From NCBI RefSeq assembly GCF_001514115.1, contig NZ_KQ948458.1:104497-168496 (forward strand): a DNA stretch of 64,000 nt. Direction: 5' to 3'. This document shows positions 1 to 8,289 of the stretch, piece by piece. The notes under the pieces are model-generated. The model was not told the origin of the DNA. It saw nothing but the letters and a program-made list of their open reading frames with translations, and ran no database searches. The position numbers were made by a program, and so were the translations under genes. Numbering within the stretch: position 1 is the first letter of the stretch; every line of letters starts with the position of its first letter. This stretch comes from Streptomyces olivochromogenes (GTDB taxonomy: Bacteria > Actinomycetota > Actinomycetes > Streptomycetales > Streptomycetaceae).

Positions 1-5
1 ATCAG

Positions 6-61
6 AAACGGGCCCCGGCGCATCCCTCGTCGCAGCGGCGACCAACGCACGAGGCCCGTTT
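6..61. terminator. Possible terminator of an upstream gene
   Basis: AAACGGGCC at 6-14 pairs with GGCCCGTTT at 53-61, enclosing a GC-rich loop of 38 nt. The loop is long, so this may be a terminator or only a chance inverted repeat. The gene it would serve lies outside the window. Confidence 0.35.
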
Positions 62-120
62 CAACGCTTCGTCCAACGGAGGAGAGTAAGCCTGCTCGCA
101 CGCGGAGCCGTCTCCCGGGA

Positions 121-153
121 CCCCCTACCTGCGGGTTCTCCGCGGGTAGGGGG
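121..153. terminator. Strong hairpin terminator
   Basis: CCCCCTACC (121-129) pairs with GGTAGGGGG (145-153), with an inner GCGG/CCGC stem around a GTTCT loop. It is a typical Streptomyces stem without a long U tract. Confidence 0.65.
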
Positions 154-518
154 CCTGTTGTCGTGCTGGGGGCTGTGTTTCTGCGCGTTAGTGACGTGGT
201 TCGACAAGATCAAGTCGAAGAGGCTCCAGACCCCTCGGCGGACAATCAGCCGAGGACTACGGCAGGTTGACCGACGTCGAGGACGCCCGGTGTGCTCAAG
301 GCCATCCGTTCAGCAGCGGAGTACGGCAACCGCAGCGTCCAAGCACGAAGGCCGGCGACCAAGAGCGCCCGGCAGCGACCTCAACGACCTCAACGACCTC
401 TCGACCTCTACGACCTCAGCGACCAAATGTCCGATCCGCTCTGAGCCACATACCGGAAGGCTTCTGACATTCACGGCTGCCATCAACGACGCCGGTGCTC
501 ACCCGATACCGAGGGGCA
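154..518. other. Gene-free stretch with short direct repeats
   Basis: I see no credible gene. Reading frames here lack the third-position GC bias of the neighbours. Positions about 378-420 hold a short ACCTCAACG/ACCTCTCG/ACCTCTACG direct-repeat run. Confidence 0.5.
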
Positions 519-929
519 TCAGGGCTGGGTAACTCGCAGGTGTCGTCGTGCGGCCAGTTCCTCCGCGCCGACCACGGTCAGAATCGGGGTACCCGGCGGC
601 GCGAACATGGTCACCACCAGCTGCGACTGCGCGTCCGAAAGGTTGTTGCCGCCCTGGTAGTGGATCACGTCGCCCCCAGGTTCGAACAGGGCGTCACCAG
701 CCTTGAGCACCCGGGGCGGTTGCCCCTCCAGCTCGAAGAGGATCTCGCCCTGGGTCACGTAGCCGAAGAGCGGCCCGGGGTGCCGGTGCGGCGGCGCGCC
801 CGGGTCACCGGGCAGCAGGGTGACCCGGATGGTCCTGGCCTCGGCGCCGGCCGGGATTCGGGCCGCCGCCTCCGACAGGGTCGTGATCACCTCAACGCCT
901 GGGGGCAGGTGTGCGTGCTCAGCGCTCAT
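519..929 (-). CDS. Cupin-domain protein
   Basis: A 136-aa protein with a single small beta-barrel cupin. The metal-site pattern is visible as PPHRHPGPLFGYVTQGE (about residues 46-62), with two His and a later Glu, followed by a second motif around the PGGDVIHY segment (85-91). Such single cupins are often sugar, antibiotic or oxidative-stress related enzymes or sensors; no substrate can be read here. The ATG at 929 is chosen because GGAGG lies about 5 nt upstream; the open frame extends further 5' without support. It is monocistronic. Confidence 0.85.
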   Translation of the reverse strand: MSAEHAHLPPGVEVITTLSEAAARIPAGAEARTIRVTLLPGDPGAPPHRHPGPLFGYVTQGEILFELEGQPPRVLKAGDALFEPGGDVIHYQGGNNLSDAQSQLVVTMFAPPGTPILTVVGAEELAARRHLRVTQP

Positions 930-1588
930 GTGTTCCTCCAAACAGGGACTGTCCACAGAGAGGACAAGACGGCTTCCTCGTTTGTGACAGCCCTGCGCGG
1001 CGAACCTGCCCAGGGCCGCGCCGGAGATCCGGCCGCCCGAGCGGATCAGGGCGCTCGGGTTGCCGGCGGCAATCTCTACAGCTCCGCATGGCCGTTCACC
1101 CTCGGGGTGCCTGCTCGGCATGGACCTACGCCGCGTCGGCAGCGGCGAACGCATGACCTTCGGCAAGGCCGGAGCGACTCTTGGCCAGTGGATGTCGGAG
1201 CACGCCCTCGACAACCCGGCGTTGGGTGCCCAGCCCGGAGCCGTGGTCGGTACCGCGTCGCGGTCGACGAGCACGGCGTCGGGGCGGCGCCCGGGCCACG
1301 GCGCGTTTGCCCCGCACCGGTGGGACCGCCCGGACGAGTGGAATGAGCCGGTCCGGACGAGCGGAACGAGCCGGTCCGGACGAGCGGAACGAGCCGGTCA
1401 GGAGTGTCCACGGTCGGGCCGCAGTGCGCGTGGCGGCGGGTTGTTCTAGCGTCGAACAGAGGGAGGGGCAGTCCTGCCGAGCCGACGGGTGCGGGGGCCC
1501 GGGGCCACGGTCGTACGCCGGGCGCGTCCGCTGCTCGGCGCCTTGAATCCGCGCATCCCCGACCAGTCCCGGAGAGCAGGTGCCTCCC
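930..1588. other. Intergenic region with a 23-bp triple repeat
   Basis: This divergent promoter region separates the cupin gene from a secreted-protein gene. Apart from the tandem repeat at 1331-1399 I see no gene. The long frames crossing it on both strands are GC-bias shadows. Confidence 0.5.
1331..1399. repeat. Three tandem copies of a 23-bp unit
   Basis: The unit CGGACGAGCGGAACGAGCCG plus GTC is repeated three times. Copies 2 and 3 (1354-1376, 1377-1399) are identical and copy 1 differs at two positions. It lies about 190 bp upstream of the secreted-protein gene. Confidence 0.9.
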
Positions 1589-1861
1589 ATGCACACGGCG
1601 GCCCGTATCGCCGGTGTCCTCACCGGTTTGACCCTCACACTCGGCGGCGTGGCCTTCGCCGCCCCCGCCGCCCACGCGGATATTCCGGCCTGCACGAACA
1701 TGGTCCGCCAAACGGGCGTCGAAGTCTCAGACGCCGTCAGAGCGGCGTGCACCCAAGGTGTGCACGCGGACCTGCGGGGCTGTGTGAGCGCCCTGACCCA
1801 GGCCGGCACGCCGGGCGGCGCCGCGAACGGTGCCTGCCGAATGGCGGCCAACCCTCCGTGA
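1589..1861 (+). CDS. Small secreted protein of unknown function
   Basis: A 90-aa protein with a classical Sec signal peptide: HTAAR charged start, hydrophobic core GVLTGLTLTLGGVAF, and likely cleavage after AHA, giving a mature part of about 60 residues. The mature part holds four Cys (in PACTN, RAACTQ, RGCVS and GACRM), so two disulfides are likely. I do not recognise the family. A GTG nine bases upstream (1580) is too close to the GGAGAG site (1571-1576); the ATG at 1589 has better spacing. The gene is convergent with the Cys-rich peptide gene and ends at a shared terminator. Confidence 0.8.
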   Translation: MHTAARIAGVLTGLTLTLGGVAFAAPAAHADIPACTNMVRQTGVEVSDAVRAACTQGVHADLRGCVSALTQAGTPGGAANGACRMAANPP

Positions 1862-1895
1862 CTGCCGGGGCCCCGGTCCGGTGGCCGCATGCAGA

Positions 1896-1924
1896 AGGGG
1901 CCCCGTCGTGGTGACGGGGCCCCT
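1896..1924. terminator. Bidirectional terminator
   Basis: A perfect 12-bp stem AGGGGCCCCGTC/GACGGGGCCCCT with a 5-nt GTGGT loop lies between the convergent ends of the secreted-protein gene and the Cys-rich peptide gene. Confidence 0.85.
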
Positions 1925-1942
1925 CTGGGTGGGGCTAGGTGA

Positions 1943-2095
1943 TCAGCCGCACTGGCACGGGTTGCCCGACTGGCAACCGCACCCGCAGCCGGAGCCGCAG
2001 CCGCAGGCGCCGAACAGCGGGAGGCTTTTGATGTCGGCGGGCTGGTCGGTGTCGCGGTCCAGGGTCGGGTCGGGCGTGGCGGGAGAATCGGCCAT
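1943..2095 (-). CDS. Cys-rich 50-residue peptide
   Basis: ATG at 2095 is preceded by GAGGAGG with 5-nt spacing, a near-ideal ribosome site. The peptide begins MADSPATPDP, has an acidic middle, then LPLFGACGCGSGCGCGC and ends NPCQCG: seven Cys in the last 20 residues, all in CxC or CxxxC spacing. This pattern suggests soft-metal binding (metallothionein-like) or, less likely, a ribosomal peptide precursor with a Cys/Gly core. It sits downstream of a perfect 22-bp palindrome (2151-2172). Function is not known to me; the coding call is strong because of the start signal and ordered Cys pattern. Confidence 0.75.
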   Translation of the reverse strand: MADSPATPDPTLDRDTDQPADIKSLPLFGACGCGSGCGCGCQSGNPCQCG

Positions 2096-2150
2096 GGTGT
2101 CCTCCTCAATGAGGCCTCAATGAGGCATCGAGGCCGGGTCCTTACGCCTG

Positions 2151-2172
2151 TACGCCTAGGCGCCTAGGCGTA
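2151..2172. promoter_or_regulatory. Perfect 22-bp palindrome, operator candidate
   Basis: The sequence starts TACGCCTAGGC and continues with its exact reverse complement. It lies 56-77 bp upstream of the Cys-rich peptide start, where a repressor or metal sensor would sit. A half-site TACGCCT also occurs at 2143-2149. Confidence 0.6.
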
Positions 2173-2283
2173 GGCGCGAGTGCCTACCCCCATTGCATGC
2201 CCGCTCCCCTGGGCGCATCAACGGCGCACTGAGGCTCGCCCGCGCCCCCGGAGTGAGACGGCAGCCCCGGGTGCTCCCGGACC

Positions 2284-2973
2284 TCAGACGCCCTCGGCGC
2301 CCGTGACCGGCTGAATGTCGGGCTGGAGCTCGTCCGCGTGCTCACCCGTCACCAGGTACACCACGCGCTTGGCCACCGACACCGCGTGGTCGGCGAAGCG
2401 CTCGTAGTAACGGCCCAGCAGGGTGACGTCGACGGCGGTTTCGATGCCGTGCTTCCAGCGGTCGTCGAGCAGGTGCTGGAAGAGCGTGCGGTGCAGCAGG
2501 TCCATCTCGTCGTCGTCCTGCTCCAGCTGGAGCGCCAGGTCGACGTCCTTCGTGATGATCACCTCGGCCGCCTTCGCCATCAGGCGCTGCGCGAGCTGGC
2601 CCATCTCCAGGATCGTGGCGTGCAGGTCGTGCGGGATCGCACGCTCGGGGAAGCGCAGCCGGGCCAGCTTCGCCACGTGCTGGGCCAGGTCGCCGGAGCG
2701 CTCCAGGTCGGCGGACATGCGCAGCGAGGTGACGACGATACGCAGGTCCGTCGCCACCGGCTGCTGGCGGGCCAGCAGGGCTATCGCGCGGGCTTCGAGC
2801 TCGTGCTGGAGATCGTCGACCTTCTGGTCGGCCGCGATCACGCTCTCGGCGAGCTTCAGATCGGCGTCGAGGATGGCCGTGGTGGCGCGCCCGATCGCCG
2901 ACCCGACGAGCCGGGCCATCTCGACCAGGCCGTCGCCGATCGAGTCAAGTTCCTCGTGGTACGCGTCACGCAT
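2284..2973 (-). CDS. phoU: Phosphate-signalling regulator PhoU
   Basis: A 229-aa all-helical protein with two PhoU repeats. The first carries DLRIVVTSLRMSADLERSGD (about residues 76-95) and the second ERFADHAVSVAKRVVY near the C-terminus, each with the metal-binding E/DxxxD pattern. PhoU links phosphate uptake to the PhoR sensor kinase and keeps the Pho regulon off in phosphate excess. It is divergent from phoR-phoP, and an 11-nt-phased PHO box lies between them oriented toward phoU, so it is very likely activated by PhoP. Confidence 0.97.
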   Translation of the reverse strand: MRDAYHEELDSIGDGLVEMARLVGSAIGRATTAILDADLKLAESVIAADQKVDDLQHELEARAIALLARQQPVATDLRIVVTSLRMSADLERSGDLAQHVAKLARLRFPERAIPHDLHATILEMGQLAQRLMAKAAEVIITKDVDLALQLEQDDDEMDLLHRTLFQHLLDDRWKHGIETAVDVTLLGRYYERFADHAVSVAKRVVYLVTGEHADELQPDIQPVTGAEGV

Positions 2974-3105
2974 CTGGTTTGTCCCTCTCTTACGTCATCT
3001 TGGGGCCCGGGGGCCGGGCTGCCCTGACCGCCGGACGGACCGCCGGACGGGCCCCGTGAACCCCACGCTCCCACGTTCCGGCCCGTACGCGTCCGTTTCC
3101 GGCAT

Positions 3106-3149
3106 CCCAAATGAACCATCCCTGGCTCCTGGGTGAACTCTGGGCGACG
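3106..3149 (-). promoter_or_regulatory. PHO box (PhoP binding site)
   Basis: On the minus strand, GTTCACCCAGG (3128-3138) and GTTCATTTGGG (3106-3116) both fit the Streptomyces PhoP direct-repeat unit. They are separated by exactly one 11-nt weak unit; a further weak unit (3139-3149) precedes them. The phasing points to phoU, while the site also sits just upstream of phoR. Confidence 0.85.
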
Positions 3150-3211
3150 AGTGTTCGAGGTCGCACTCCGATGGCTGTGGCCTGGCGTGTCGCCATGCCT
3201 AACCTGGGGGC

Positions 3212-4489
3212 ATGGACGTGAACGCGGCGGTCGCCGCAGCGGCAGCGATCGCCGGAGTGCTCACCGGTGTCATCGCCATGCTGGCGTTCCGCTGGAGCGA
3301 GCGCGACCAGAAACGCCCCACCCGCACATCCCTGCACACGGACCCGGTGCTTCCGCCGGGCGTCGACACGGTGCTCTCCGTGCTCCGGTCCTCGGCCGTC
3401 GTCCTCGACGAGGCCGACGCCGTGGTCAAGGCCAGCTCCGCCGCGTACGCCCTCGGGCTGGTGCGCGGCGGCAAGCTCGCCGTCGAGCCGATGATGCAGA
3501 TGGCCCGCGACACCCGTCGCGACGGGGAAATACGCCAGGTCGAGCTGGATCTGCCGAGGCGGGGGACCGGACGGGGGGAGGCCCTGGCCGTCTCCGCGCG
3601 AGTCGCCCCGCTGGGCTCCCGGCTCGTGCTGCTCCTCGTCGAGGACCTCACCGAGGCCCGGCGGATCGAAGCGGTACGGCGCGACTTCGTCGCGAACGTC
3701 AGCCACGAGCTCAAGACGCCCGTCGGCGCGCTCTCCCTCCTGTCCGAGGCCGTCATGGACGCCTCGGACGACCCGGAGGCCGTCGAGCGCTTCGCCGGAC
3801 GTATGCAGATAGAGGCCACCCGGCTCACCAACCTCGTACAGGAGCTCATCGACCTGTCGAGGGTGCAGAACGACGATCCTCTCGAGGACGCCGAGCCGGT
3901 CCGGGTGGACGAGCTGGTCGCCGAGGCCATCGACCGGTGCCGCCACCAGGCCGGCACCAAGCAGATCACCATGGCCGCCGGTGGCACCGCCGACCTGAGC
4001 ATCTGGGGGAACCGGGGCCAGCTGGCCGCCGCCCTCGGCAACCTCGTCGAGAACGCCGTCAACTACTCGCCCGCCCGCACCCGGGTGGGTATAGCCGCGC
4101 GCCGGGTGACCGCGCCCGGCGGAGACCTCATCGAGATCGCCGTGACCGACCAGGGCATCGGCATCTCGGAGAAGGACCGGGAGCGCGTCTTCGAGCGCTT
4201 CTACCGCGTCGACCCGGCCCGTTCCCGCCAGACCGGCGGTACGGGTCTCGGTCTCGCGATCGTCAAGCACGTGGCCGCCTCGCACGGCGGGGAGGTCACC
4301 GTGTGGAGCTCCGAGGGTCAGGGCTCCACGTTCACCCTGCGGCTGCCCGAGGCGGCCGCGGCCCGCGACCGCGGGATCGACCACGACATGCCCGGACTCG
4401 ACGATGAGGACGAGAACGGGCAGCCCGACGGGACGACCACCGTCACATCCCCGTATGAACCGCTTCCCGCTCCGGAGGTCCTTCCGTGA
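3212..4489 (+). CDS. phoR: Phosphate sensor histidine kinase PhoR (SenX3-like)
   Basis: A 425-aa protein with one N-terminal membrane helix (about residues 5-26), a PAS-like linker domain (50-145), an H-box SHELKTP with the phospho-acceptor His165, then an ATPase domain with N-box NLVENAVNYS, G1 DQGIGI, F-box ERFYRV and G2 GTGLGLAIVKH. It autophosphorylates under phosphate limitation and passes the phosphate to PhoP. The only membrane segment is at the start, so the input is probably intracellular or through the Pst/PhoU complex. It overlaps phoP by 4 nt. Confidence 0.96.
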   Translation: MDVNAAVAAAAAIAGVLTGVIAMLAFRWSERDQKRPTRTSLHTDPVLPPGVDTVLSVLRSSAVVLDEADAVVKASSAAYALGLVRGGKLAVEPMMQMARDTRRDGEIRQVELDLPRRGTGRGEALAVSARVAPLGSRLVLLLVEDLTEARRIEAVRRDFVANVSHELKTPVGALSLLSEAVMDASDDPEAVERFAGRMQIEATRLTNLVQELIDLSRVQNDDPLEDAEPVRVDELVAEAIDRCRHQAGTKQITMAAGGTADLSIWGNRGQLAAALGNLVENAVNYSPARTRVGIAARRVTAPGGDLIEIAVTDQGIGISEKDRERVFERFYRVDPARSRQTGGTGLGLAIVKHVAASHGGEVTVWSSEGQGSTFTLRLPEAAAARDRGIDHDMPGLDDEDENGQPDGTTTVTSPYEPLPAPEVLP

Positions 4490-5166
4490 CCCGTGTGCTC
4501 GTCGTCGAGGACGAGGAGTCCTTCTCCGACGCCCTGTCGTACATGCTCCGCAAGGAGGGCTTCGAGGTCGCCATCGCGACCACCGGGCCTGACGGACTCG
4601 ACGAGTTCGAGCGCAACGGCGCCGACCTCGTCCTCCTCGACCTGATGCTGCCGGGGCTGCCCGGCACGGAGGTCTGCCGCCAGCTGCGCGGCCGCTCCAA
4701 CGTCCCGGTGATCATGGTCACCGCCAAGGACAGCGAGATCGACAAGGTCGTCGGGCTGGAAATAGGAGCCGACGACTACGTCACCAAGCCCTTCTCCTCC
4801 CGCGAACTGGTCGCCCGCATCCGGGCCGTCCTGCGTCGCCGCGGGGAGCCGGAGGAGGTCACCCCGGCCGCTCTCGAGGCGGGTCCCGTCCGGATGGACG
4901 TCGACCGCCACGTGGTGACCGTCTCCGGCTCCAAGGTCGACCTGCCCCTGAAGGAGTTCGACCTCCTGGAGATGCTGCTCAGGAACGCGGGCCGCGTGCT
5001 GACCCGTATGCAGCTCATCGACCGGGTGTGGGGGGCCGACTACGTGGGCGACACCAAGACGCTGGACGTCCACGTGAAGCGGCTGCGCGCCAAGATCGAG
5101 CCGGACCCGGGCGCGCCGCGGTACCTGGTCACGGTGCGTGGCCTCGGCTACAAGTTCGAGCCGTAA
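4486..5166 (+). CDS. phoP: Phosphate response regulator PhoP
   Basis: A 226-aa OmpR-type regulator. The receiver domain shows the acidic pocket EDEE (about 8-11), phospho-acceptor Asp52 (LLDLMLPG), Thr79 in the MVTAKD motif and Lys101 in TKPF. The C-terminal winged helix ends VTVRGLGYKFEP. The GTG start overlaps the phoR stop, so the pair is translationally coupled. PhoP controls phosphate scavenging and represses antibiotic production in Streptomyces. Confidence 0.97.
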   Translation: MTRVLVVEDEESFSDALSYMLRKEGFEVAIATTGPDGLDEFERNGADLVLLDLMLPGLPGTEVCRQLRGRSNVPVIMVTAKDSEIDKVVGLEIGADDYVTKPFSSRELVARIRAVLRRRGEPEEVTPAALEAGPVRMDVDRHVVTVSGSKVDLPLKEFDLLEMLLRNAGRVLTRMQLIDRVWGADYVGDTKTLDVHVKRLRAKIEPDPGAPRYLVTVRGLGYKFEP

Positions 5167-5235
5167 ACCGAATCCTTCTCACGGCGGCACGTACGACGCG
5201 ACCCACCCGTAGGACAACGGGCGGCGCGTACGACA

Positions 5236-5265
5236 AAGGGCGGCACCCTTCGGGGTACCGCCCTT
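5236..5265. terminator. Bidirectional terminator
   Basis: AAGGGCGG (5236-5243) pairs with CCGCCCTT (5258-5265) between the convergent ends of phoP and the lipoprotein gene. Confidence 0.8.
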
Positions 5266-5278
5266 CGTGCGTGCTGGA

Positions 5279-5962
5279 TCAGTGGCCGGCCGACGAGGAG
5301 GCCGTCGCGGTGGCCGTGCCCGTGGCCGTCGCGCTCGCGGAGGCCGCGTCGGTGGGCGTGCCCGAGACGGAGTCGGACGGCGAGGTCGAGGCCTTCGGCG
5401 ACTTCGAGGAGGTCGCGGAGCCGGTGGCCGTCGCGCCGGGCGCCGCGGGGATGTTGGTGGGGCCCCACTTGGTGAAGTAGCCCTCGGCAGGGACGACGAA
5501 CGCGCGCAGCTTCACATCACCGGTCTTGCTGAAGGTGAAGGTGATCGGCTGGGCGTTGCCGTCCTTGACGGCCGTGCCGGGGTTGCTGAGGGCCGCGGAG
5601 GCGTTGCCCTCGCCGCCCAGGATGACGTGGCCGCCGGCGGGGATGGTCAGCTTGCCGCCGCCCTTGGCGGGCGTGATCTGGGCGACGCCGTCGCCGCCGA
5701 TCTTGACCGAGTCGAGGGTCTGCGGGGTGCGGCCGTTGTTGAAGACGGTCGCGGAGACCACCGCCGGGCCCGTGGACGTCGTGTCGGGCTGGGTGATGAC
5801 GAGGACGTTCTGGATCTTGATGTCGCCGACGCTGGTCGCCGCGTTGTCCGGCTTGACCTCCAGCGTCTGTGCGTTGTTGCCGGCGCCGCACGCGGCGAGC
5901 GAGGCGATCGAGAACGCAATGGCGGCGGCGGCGAGAGAGCCGCGTCGAAGGCTGCTGCTCAC
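5279..5962 (-). CDS. LpqE-like lipoprotein
   Basis: A 227-aa exported lipoprotein. The signal peptide has charged MSSSLRRG, a hydrophobic core, and a lipobox SLAAC with Cys25 as the lipidation site. The central part (about 30-170) is a beta-sandwich-like domain of the DUF461/PCu(A)C type, and the tail is a Ser/Thr/Ala-rich low-complexity stretch that probably spans the cell wall. Mycobacteria carry a similar lipoprotein (LpqE) next to carD-ispD-ispF-cysS, the same order as here, which supports the call. The Met/His copper ligands of true PCu(A)C proteins are not obvious, so copper binding is doubtful. Confidence 0.75.
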   Translation of the reverse strand: MSSSLRRGSLAAAAIAFSIASLAACGAGNNAQTLEVKPDNAATSVGDIKIQNVLVITQPDTTSTGPAVVSATVFNNGRTPQTLDSVKIGGDGVAQITPAKGGGKLTIPAGGHVILGGEGNASAALSNPGTAVKDGNAQPITFTFSKTGDVKLRAFVVPAEGYFTKWGPTNIPAAPGATATGSATSSKSPKASTSPSDSVSGTPTDAASASATATGTATATASSSAGH

Positions 5963-6608
5963 GGCGGCGGCAACTCCTTGAACGTGGGCGAAGCAGAGCG
6001 GCTCCGGTGTAAAGCCGCCCTAAGGGTCTGTCAGCGGCCTTAGGTTACCGAGCCGTTCCCGCGCCGCCGCACCCGACCCGCCCCTTGGCGCCCGCGAGCC
6101 CCGTTGCGCCGCTCGTGCGCCCCGGTCCTCGAGTGGTTCCGGTCCGCCTCATCAGCTACTTTGAGCTTCCGTTCGTCCGCCATTCACATAAGCGGCTGTA
6201 CGAGTTGCCGCGAGAGTAGCGACGAGATCCGCTTGGGGTTTTCCGGTAAGGAATCCACGGCGGTCCGGAAAATTGATCATCAGTAGATCGGCGCGGTCCG
6301 TGATCAATTCCGGATTCGTCTCGTACCCGACTCCGCTCACCGAACGGAGTAGCGGAAGTCGAGCTCCTGGAGCGGGACAAACCGGGATGTTCAGAACCTG
6401 GTCAGGAACGTCCGGTGTGTGTAACGTACGCGTTTCTCTTGCCCTGAACAGCCGCTCCCACCTGCGAATACCCTCTTCCGCTCCCCCTTCGCAGCACGTT
6501 CCTGTCGCGGTTGTCAAGCCCCGAGATATGCCCTGACCTGCGAAAACGCCATTCAGAAGACGCCGTTTCCGTGTTACCCTGGATAGCCACGGAAGGGGTA
6601 CCTGTCAC
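5963..6608. promoter_or_regulatory. Long divergent promoter region upstream of carD
   Basis: This 646-bp stretch has lower GC around 6140-6540 than its surroundings and should hold the promoters of the lipoprotein gene and of carD. A 121-codon minus-strand frame (6152-6517) crosses it but lacks the third-position GC bias of real genes, so I treat the region as non-coding. Confidence 0.5.
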
Positions 6609-7091
6609 ATGACGTTCAAGGTTGGCGACACCGTGGTCTATCCCCATCACGGGGCCGCGCTGATCGAGGCCATCGAAACTCGCCAGATCAAAGGCGTGGA
6701 CAAGACCTACTTGGTGCTGAAGGTCGCCCAGGGCGACCTGACGGTGCGTGTGCCAGCGGACAATGCGGAGTTCGTCGGCGTGCGTGATGTGGTCGGTCAG
6801 GATGGGCTGGACCGGGTCTTCGAGGTGCTGCGCGCGCCGTACGCCGAGGAGCCCACGAACTGGTCTCGTCGTTACAAGGCAAATCTGGAGAAGCTCGCCT
6901 CCGGCGATGTCATCAAGGTCGCGGAAGTCGTGCGTGACCTGTGGCGTCGTGAGCGCGAACGCGGACTCTCCGCCGGAGAGAAGCGCATGCTCGCCAAGGC
7001 CCGCCAGATCCTGGTGAGCGAGCTCGCCCTCGCGGAGAACACCAACGAGGACAAGGCCGAGGCTCTGCTCGACGAGGTTCTCGCGTCCTGA
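6609..7091 (+). CDS. carD: CarD-family RNA polymerase-binding regulator
   Basis: A 160-aa protein. The N-terminal Tudor-like RNA polymerase interaction domain starts FKVGDTVVYPHHGAALIEAI (residues 3-22). The helical C-terminal DNA-binding domain contains the Trp-bearing NWSRRYKANLEKL segment (84-96) that inserts into the upstream edge of the transcription bubble. CarD stabilises open complexes, notably at rRNA promoters. GGAAGGGG lies 11 nt before the ATG. Length and order (carD-ispD-ispF-cysS) match other actinobacteria. Confidence 0.97.
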   Translation: MTFKVGDTVVYPHHGAALIEAIETRQIKGVDKTYLVLKVAQGDLTVRVPADNAEFVGVRDVVGQDGLDRVFEVLRAPYAEEPTNWSRRYKANLEKLASGDVIKVAEVVRDLWRRERERGLSAGEKRMLAKARQILVSELALAENTNEDKAEALLDEVLAS

Positions 7092-7262
7092 CGCAGGCAG
7101 TCGTCGAGACGGTGGCCGCTCACCCGGCGGTCGTCCCGGCGTCCACACAAGGCCGCACAGCTGCGCAATGAAATGCCGCGGTGCCCGATGACGTAAATGC
7201 TGTCGCTCCACACGATGGCTGTCGCCGGGCGCTGCGGCATGTTCGTACCCGCGTGATTTCGG

Positions 7263-7377
7263 AAACGTGTGGCCCCGAAAACGTGCGGCCCCGAATACAC
7301 CTGCGTCCCATGGAATACACCTGTGTCCCATGCGCCTGCGTCCCCGATGCCGCGTCGATACCCGCGTCCCCGATACT
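7263..7377. repeat. Degenerate tandem repeats in the carD-ispD spacer
   Basis: Two near-copies of AAACGTGTGGCCCCG (7263-7293) are followed by two near-copies of AATACACCTGCGTCCCATGG (7294-7333) and shorter CCCGCGTCCCCGAT copies up to about 7377. No gene is evident in the 445-bp spacer. Confidence 0.8.
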
Positions 7378-7450
7378 TGGCGTGCCGGGCCCGGACAGCT
7401 TGCTCGACCGGATGTCACGGAAGGGTCCGGTCAGGGCTCGCGCCCGGCAC

Positions 7451-7486
7451 TGCCCCGAGCTCTCGGCTTCGCTCGAGCAAGGGGCA
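7451..7486. repeat. Streptomyces palindromic repeat unit (REP-like)
   Basis: TGCCCC at 7451-7456 pairs with GGGGCA at 7481-7486 around GAGCTCTCGGCTTCGCTCGA. The same core recurs twice inside the MITE at 61,879-62,129, so this is a dispersed extragenic palindrome; it may also act as a terminator for carD. Confidence 0.75.
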
Positions 7487-7536
7487 CGCCCAGGCCATAC
7501 CCAAGCACGCCGAGTACACAAACCTGACAGGAACCG

Positions 7537-8289
7537 ATGTCTGACGATTCGCGCTCCTCGCTGTCCGGAGGCCGCACGGCGGCCGTGATTCCGGCCGCCG
7601 GACGGGGCGTGCGCCTCGGTCCGGGCGCCCCCAAGGCGCTTCGCGCGCTGAACGGTACCCCCATGCTCATCCACGCGGTGCGCGCCATGGCCGCCTCCCG
7701 CGCGGTGTCGCTGGTCGTCGTCGTGGCCCCGCCCGACGGTGCCGCCGAGGTGAAGGCGCTGCTCGACACGCACGCGCTGCCCGAGCGGACCGACTTCCTC
7801 GTCGTCCCCGGCGGGGACAGCCGTCAGGAGTCCGTGAAGTACGGGCTCGACGCGCTGCCCCCCGGCGTCGACATCGTCCTCGTGCACGACGCGGCCCGCC
7901 CGCTCGTGCCGGTGGACACGGTCGACGCCGTCATCGAGGCCGTACGTGACGGCGCGCCCGCCGTCGTCCCCGCGCTGCCGCTCGCGGACACCGTCAAGCA
8001 GGTCGAGCCGGCGAGCGAGCCGGGGATGCCGGAGCCCGTCGTCGCCACGCCCGAGCGGGCGCGGCTGCGGGCCGTGCAGACGCCGCAGGGGTTCGACCGC
8101 GCCACCCTCGTCCGCGCCCACGAGACCGTCACCGGCAACGTGACCGACGACGCGAGCATGGTCGAGCAGCTCGGGGAGCGGGTGGTGGTCGTGCCGGGGC
8201 ACGAGGAGGCGTTCAAGGTGACGCGTCCCCTGGACCTCGTCCTCGCGGAGGCGGTCCTCGCGCGCAGGAGGGCCAACGATGGCTTCTGA
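7537..8289 (+). CDS. ispD: 2-C-methyl-D-erythritol 4-phosphate cytidylyltransferase
   Basis: A 250-aa enzyme of the MEP isoprenoid pathway that joins CTP to methylerythritol phosphate. The nucleotide-binding loop AAGRGVRLGPGAPKAL lies near residues 18-33. The mid-region VLVHDAARPLV (about 110-120) carries the conserved Asp/Arg, and the C-terminal part has TDDASMVE. It overlaps ispF by 11 nt, so the two are co-translated. Confidence 0.97.
   Translation: MSDDSRSSLSGGRTAAVIPAAGRGVRLGPGAPKALRALNGTPMLIHAVRAMAASRAVSLVVVVAPPDGAAEVKALLDTHALPERTDFLVVPGGDSRQESVKYGLDALPPGVDIVLVHDAARPLVPVDTVDAVIEAVRDGAPAVVPALPLADTVKQVEPASEPGMPEPVVATPERARLRAVQTPQGFDRATLVRAHETVTGNVTDDASMVEQLGERVVVVPGHEEAFKVTRPLDLVLAEAVLARRRANDGF

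Noticed and set aside
158..532. 124-codon frame at the left edge
   Set aside because: It has no coding bias or ribosome site and consists partly of short repeats.
6152..6517. 121-codon frame upstream of carD
   Set aside because: It has no third-position GC bias and no clear ribosome site, and it lies in the expected carD promoter region.
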